Shown: in pieces, positions 43,394-46,240 of the stretch | Numbering within the stretch: position 1 is the first letter of the stretch | How the letters are laid out: every line of letters begins with the position of its first letter | DNA from: JAAYCB01 sp012744395 | Lineage (GTDB): Bacteria > Planctomycetota > Planctomycetia > Pirellulales > Thermoguttaceae | Assembly: GCA_028703175.1 (NCBI GenBank) | Contig: JAQVNJ010000037.1 | Coordinates: 1-46,240 of the forward strand | Direction: 5' to 3' | DNA: 46,240 bases | Notes under the pieces: generated by a model | Told to the model about the DNA's origin: nothing | The model's database searches: none | Seen by the model: the letters and a program-made list of their open reading frames with translations, nothing else | Translations under genes and position numbers: made by a program

Positions 43394-44737
43394 ATGAGAA
43401 TCCTTGTCTTTTCCCACTACTATTCCCCCGAGGGAAACGCGCCGGCCGCGAGAATCTCGGCGATGTGTTCGCGCTGGGCGAGCCTGGGGCACCGCGTCGA
43501 GGTGATCACCTGCGCGCCGAACGTCCCCAGCGGGGTTGTCTATCCGGGATATGCGAACCGCCTCGTCCAGTCGGAGACGCTCGAGGGCGTTCGCGTCACC
43601 CGGGTGTGGACGCATCTTGCGGCCAACAAGGGATCGATGGGGCGGATCCTCAACTTCCTTTCCTACATGTTCGCGGCGGTTTTCTTCGCCTGGTTCCGCA
43701 GGCGGCCCGACCTGGTGGTTGCCACATCTCCCCAGTTCTTTTGCGGCTGGGCCGGCCTCGTCTTCGCCCGGCTGCGACTCCGCCGCCTCCCGTTCGTACT
43801 GGAAATCCGCGACCTTTGGCCCGACAGCATCGTGGCCGTGGGCGCTTTGAAGAACCGGCGTCTGCTCGGGTTTCTCTACCGCATGGAACGCTGGCTTTAC
43901 GCGGGCGCGGATCATATCGTCACGGTGGGGGAAGGATACTGGGAAGACCTTGTCAATAAGGGGGTGCCGCGGCACAAGCTCTCGATCATCCCCAACGGCG
44001 TCGATCGGGCGATCTTCTGGCCGAGATCGGCGACCGGTTTTTTCGAGCAGTTTGGGATCAAGAACCGGTTCACCTGCGCTTATGTCGGCACGATCGGCAT
44101 GGCCGCCGGACTAAAGATCGTCGTCCGGGCAGCCGAGCGGCTCCGGGACCTCGGCCGGCGCGACATCGCGTTTGTCCTCGTCGGCGACGGCGCCGAGCGC
44201 GAAATGCTCGAAACAATGGCCCGCCAGCGAGGACTGGATAACCTGGTGTTCACCGGCCGGCTGCCGCGCGAGACGATGCCCGACGTGCTCGCCGCGACGG
44301 ATGCCTGCCTTGTTCATCTGCGCAAGGCCGAGCTGTTCGAGCGCGTGACGCCATCGAAGATGTTCGAAATGGCGGCGATGGAGAGACCCATCATTCTCGG
44401 CGTGCGCGGACATGCCGCCCGACTGCTGCGGGCGGCCCGCGCCGGAGTCTGCATCGAGCCGGAAAACGCCGACGAACTGGTTGACGCCGTCTGCGCGCTT
44501 GCCGCCGACCCGGACCGGTGTCGGGAATATGGCCGCTCGGGCCGCAACTACGTCGTCGGCAACTATGACCGGGGCGTCCTCGCCGAGGAGTACGCGAGGA
44601 TCCTGGACCGAATATCCCACGCGCCGCAGCCTTATCCAGCCGAGGAAGTCCTGCTGCCCATGCCCGGCACGGCCGCTCAGCCAGTCAGCGCGACACTGCA
44701 ACAGCCAAGGCAAGATGGATTGGAGAAGGCCGCCTGA
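43394..44737 (+). CDS. GT4-family glycosyltransferase, WbuB-like
   Basis: A 447-residue GT-B glycosyltransferase. The N-terminal domain starts MRILVFSHYYSPEGNAPAAR and contains PDLVVATSPQFFCGWAG and LEIRDLWPDSIVAVGAL, features of the WbuB/WcaI-like group. The C-terminal donor-binding domain has IPNGVDRAIFWP, FTCAYVGTIGMAAGL, LVGDGAEREML, VFTGRLPRETMPD and the E-x7-E region (PSKMFEMAAMERPIILGV). Members transfer sugars such as N-acetylfucosamine to lipid-linked intermediates. ATG 43394 has GGA 10 nt upstream. It is followed by a heparinase-type gene 215 nt downstream, typical of exopolysaccharide loci. The exact sugar cannot be told. Confidence 0.88.
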   Translation: MRILVFSHYYSPEGNAPAARISAMCSRWASLGHRVEVITCAPNVPSGVVYPGYANRLVQSETLEGVRVTRVWTHLAANKGSMGRILNFLSYMFAAVFFAWFRRRPDLVVATSPQFFCGWAGLVFARLRLRRLPFVLEIRDLWPDSIVAVGALKNRRLLGFLYRMERWLYAGADHIVTVGEGYWEDLVNKGVPRHKLSIIPNGVDRAIFWPRSATGFFEQFGIKNRFTCAYVGTIGMAAGLKIVVRAAERLRDLGRRDIAFVLVGDGAEREMLETMARQRGLDNLVFTGRLPRETMPDVLAATDACLVHLRKAELFERVTPSKMFEMAAMERPIILGVRGHAARLLRAARAGVCIEPENADELVDAVCALAADPDRCREYGRSGRNYVVGNYDRGVLAEEYARILDRISHAPQPYPAEEVLLPMPGTAAQPVSATLQQPRQDGLEKAA

Positions 44738-44803
44738 TGCCAAGCAACCAGACTCTCGCGGAGGGCGGTCTCCCCGGCCCTCGTGTCTCCTTGCGGTCCG
44801 TAG

Positions 44804-44823
44804 GACGGGTCTCCCGGCCCGTC
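44804..44823. repeat. Palindrome GACGGG...CCCGTC between polysaccharide genes
   Basis: A 6-bp perfect stem (44804-44809 with 44818-44823) around an 8-base loop TCTCCCGG. It lies in the 215-nt gap between the glycosyltransferase and heparinase genes. It has no T-run, so a REP-type repeat or RNA hairpin is more likely than a terminator. Confidence 0.45.
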
Positions 44824-44952
44824 TCACCGCCGTGGAGTCGGCGATTGGTGGGGCGGGCGCTGCCGCTTTGCCTCTCTGGGCTTGCTCGGTTCCCGGCCGG
44901 GGTCGCGGCCCGTCGCGTGTCCCTGCGCTAACAGTTTAACCCGAACCAGACA

Positions 44953-46240
44953 ATGACCTCCCCCAGCCTGCTCTTCCACACGATACGCCATCTGCGACCG
45001 ACCCAGGTCGTCAGCCGGGCGTATTATGGCGTAGCCAATCGCTGGGGCAGCCCAGACGTTTCCTTTCGCCGTTTGAGAGAAGCGGAAACGGGCGAGTGCC
45101 GCTGGCGGCCGCGAACCGATTTCCTCCCGCCGGAAGAGCAGGGGAACTCCGCGCCGGCGATCCGCGCGGCCCGATTCCGTTTTCAACACGACGTCCGCGA
45201 CGCCGGCCGGCCGATCGACTGGACTTGCGCCGATGCGCCGATGCTCTGGCGCTACAATCTCCATTATTTCGACTATCTCTGGTCGCTCGAGTTCGCTCTC
45301 GGCCGGGCGATTGTTGAGGATTGGATCAGCCGGCACGCGTTCGGCCGCGGCCAGGTCGGCTGGGCGCCCTACCCCACGTCGCTGCGGCTGATGAACTGGT
45401 GCGGCTGGTTCTTCGGCCGGCATTTCGCGGCGACCAGCAGAGATTCGCGGTTGATCCGCGGTTTGCGGGCGAGCATCGGCGTTCAGGCCGCCTGGCTCTC
45501 CCGCCGCCTCGAGCACCACCTGCTGGGAAATCATCTCTTCGAGAATGCCGCGGCGCTGGCGATCGTCGGCTCGTGCTTCGATGGGCCGGGCGCGCGGCTG
45601 TGGCGGGACCTTGGTCTGCGGCTCTTGAGACGCGAGCTCGCCGAGCAGATTCTGCCCGACGGCATGCACTTTGAACTCTCGCCGATGTACCATTCGCGCA
45701 TTCTGAGCGTCTTGCTCTGGCTGCTGAACATCGCCGATGAAGAGTTGGCGGACGGGCTGACGGGCTACGCGGTTCGAATGCTCGACGCGCTGGCGGTGAC
45801 TTGCCATCCGGACGGCGGGATCGCGCTGTTGAACGATAGCGCGCTGGGCGTTTACCGCCCGCTTCACGAGCTGGCCGATTTCGCCCGGCGGCTCGGCGTG
45901 CCTTGGCAGGCGGGGCGATTCAGCGCGGATGCGACATTTGCCCTGCCAGCGGCCGGCTATTACGGGGCGCGGACGCCGGCGGGGCATTATATCATCTGCG
46001 ACGCCGGCCCGGTCGGTCCGGACTACATTCCGGGCCATGCCCACGGCGACATTTTTTCATTCGAGCTGTCGCTGTTCGGCGAGCGGCTGGTTGTCGACAG
46101 CGGCGTGCATGATTACCAGCGCGGACAGATGCGCGACTACTGCCGATCGACCGCCGCGCACAACACGGTCGAGATCGGCGGCTGCGACCAGTGCGAATTC
46201 TGGGACGCTTTCAAAGTGGCCCGCCGCGGCCGGCCGCACG
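44953..46240 (+). CDS. Heparinase II/III-family protein, 3' end outside window
   Basis: 429 codons are visible from ATG 44953 to the right edge without a stop; members usually have about 550-650 residues. The N-terminal alpha/alpha toroid includes RYNLHYFDYLWSL, WAPYPTSLRLMNW and HHLLGNHLFENAAAL, the last being the hallmark Asn/His region. The start of the C-terminal beta-sandwich is present: YIPGHAHGDIFSFELSLFG, VVDSGVHDYQRG and STAAHNTVEIGG. Family members cleave or process uronic-acid polysaccharides; versions beside glycosyltransferases are typical of capsule or exopolysaccharide clusters. No strong ribosome-binding site is seen before this ATG. No signal peptide is visible. Confidence 0.9.
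   Translation, partial: MTSPSLLFHTIRHLRPTQVVSRAYYGVANRWGSPDVSFRRLREAETGECRWRPRTDFLPPEEQGNSAPAIRAARFRFQHDVRDAGRPIDWTCADAPMLWRYNLHYFDYLWSLEFALGRAIVEDWISRHAFGRGQVGWAPYPTSLRLMNWCGWFFGRHFAATSRDSRLIRGLRASIGVQAAWLSRRLEHHLLGNHLFENAAALAIVGSCFDGPGARLWRDLGLRLLRRELAEQILPDGMHFELSPMYHSRILSVLLWLLNIADEELADGLTGYAVRMLDALAVTCHPDGGIALLNDSALGVYRPLHELADFARRLGVPWQAGRFSADATFALPAAGYYGARTPAGHYIICDAGPVGPDYIPGHAHGDIFSFELSLFGERLVVDSGVHDYQRGQMRDYCRSTAAHNTVEIGGCDQCEFWDAFKVARRGRPH

Noticed and set aside
44737..44931. 64-codon frame between the glycosyltransferase and heparinase genes
   Set aside because: It is built across the GACGGG palindrome and its flanks; no start signal and composition like intergenic repeats.

Overview
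The window (46,240 bases, GC-rich) looks like a chromosome segment of a planctomycete, most likely Pirellulales-like. The reasons are an LEPR-XLL-type N-terminus on a secreted PKD-domain protein, a giant exported protein with GEVEDY domains, a Ser/Thr kinase with a DWG motif and many WD40 repeats, an exported protein of the HRPLYFED type, and a lipid A gene cluster in a bacterium that also carries Tad-pilus genes. The taxonomic call is inference from families. No rRNA, tRNA, CRISPR array, phage or complete insertion sequence was recognised.

Layout. Bases 3-12809 encode the C-terminal 4,268 residues of a giant secreted protein whose start lies left of the window. It is followed by 5-formyltetrahydrofolate cyclo-ligase, which converges on a minus-strand tadA-tadB-tadC set (16933 down to 13612). 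Upstream of tadA on the same strand are a membrane-anchored calcineurin-like phosphoesterase and a PAS-GAF-receiver signalling protein without a kinase ATPase domain. From 20.8 to 26.0 kb come a small membrane protein, a long coiled-coil membrane protein with a CxxC pair, a 1.2 kb gene-poor stretch with a probable TadG-like remnant, class II fumarase (fumC), and a small exported conserved protein.

From 26.4 to 36.4 kb come the LEPR-XLL/PKD protein, a 1,656-residue membrane Ser/Thr kinase with 21 WD40 repeats (three times seven), a CE15-type glucuronoyl esterase, a HesB/IscA-fold protein without the usual cysteines, and a cold-shock protein. Short palindromic repeats (GTTCCC...GGGAAC) lie between these last genes. 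From 37.1 to 38.9 kb an exported protein and an intact TadG-like protein form a pair.

From 42.7 down to 39.0 kb a minus-strand envelope cluster reads skp/ompH, lpxC, lpxA and a Gfo/Idh/MocA oxidoreductase that overlaps lpxA by 4 nt. Skp would chaperone outer-membrane proteins, while LpxA and LpxC start lipid A synthesis. The oxidoreductase may modify the sugar nucleotide. The right end (43.4 kb to the edge) begins an exopolysaccharide-type locus: a GT4 glycosyltransferase of the WbuB kind, then a heparinase II/III-family protein cut by the window edge.

Taken together the segment is mostly envelope and surface biology (giant adhesin-like proteins, Tad pilus, lipid A, polysaccharide) with sensing proteins and a few housekeeping enzymes. 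The most unusual items are a beta-propeller nested inside a Calx-beta domain, a repeated N-terminal module in the giant protein, the ATPase-less hybrid sensor, the cysteine-less HesB-fold protein, and the oxidoreductase coupled to lpxA.
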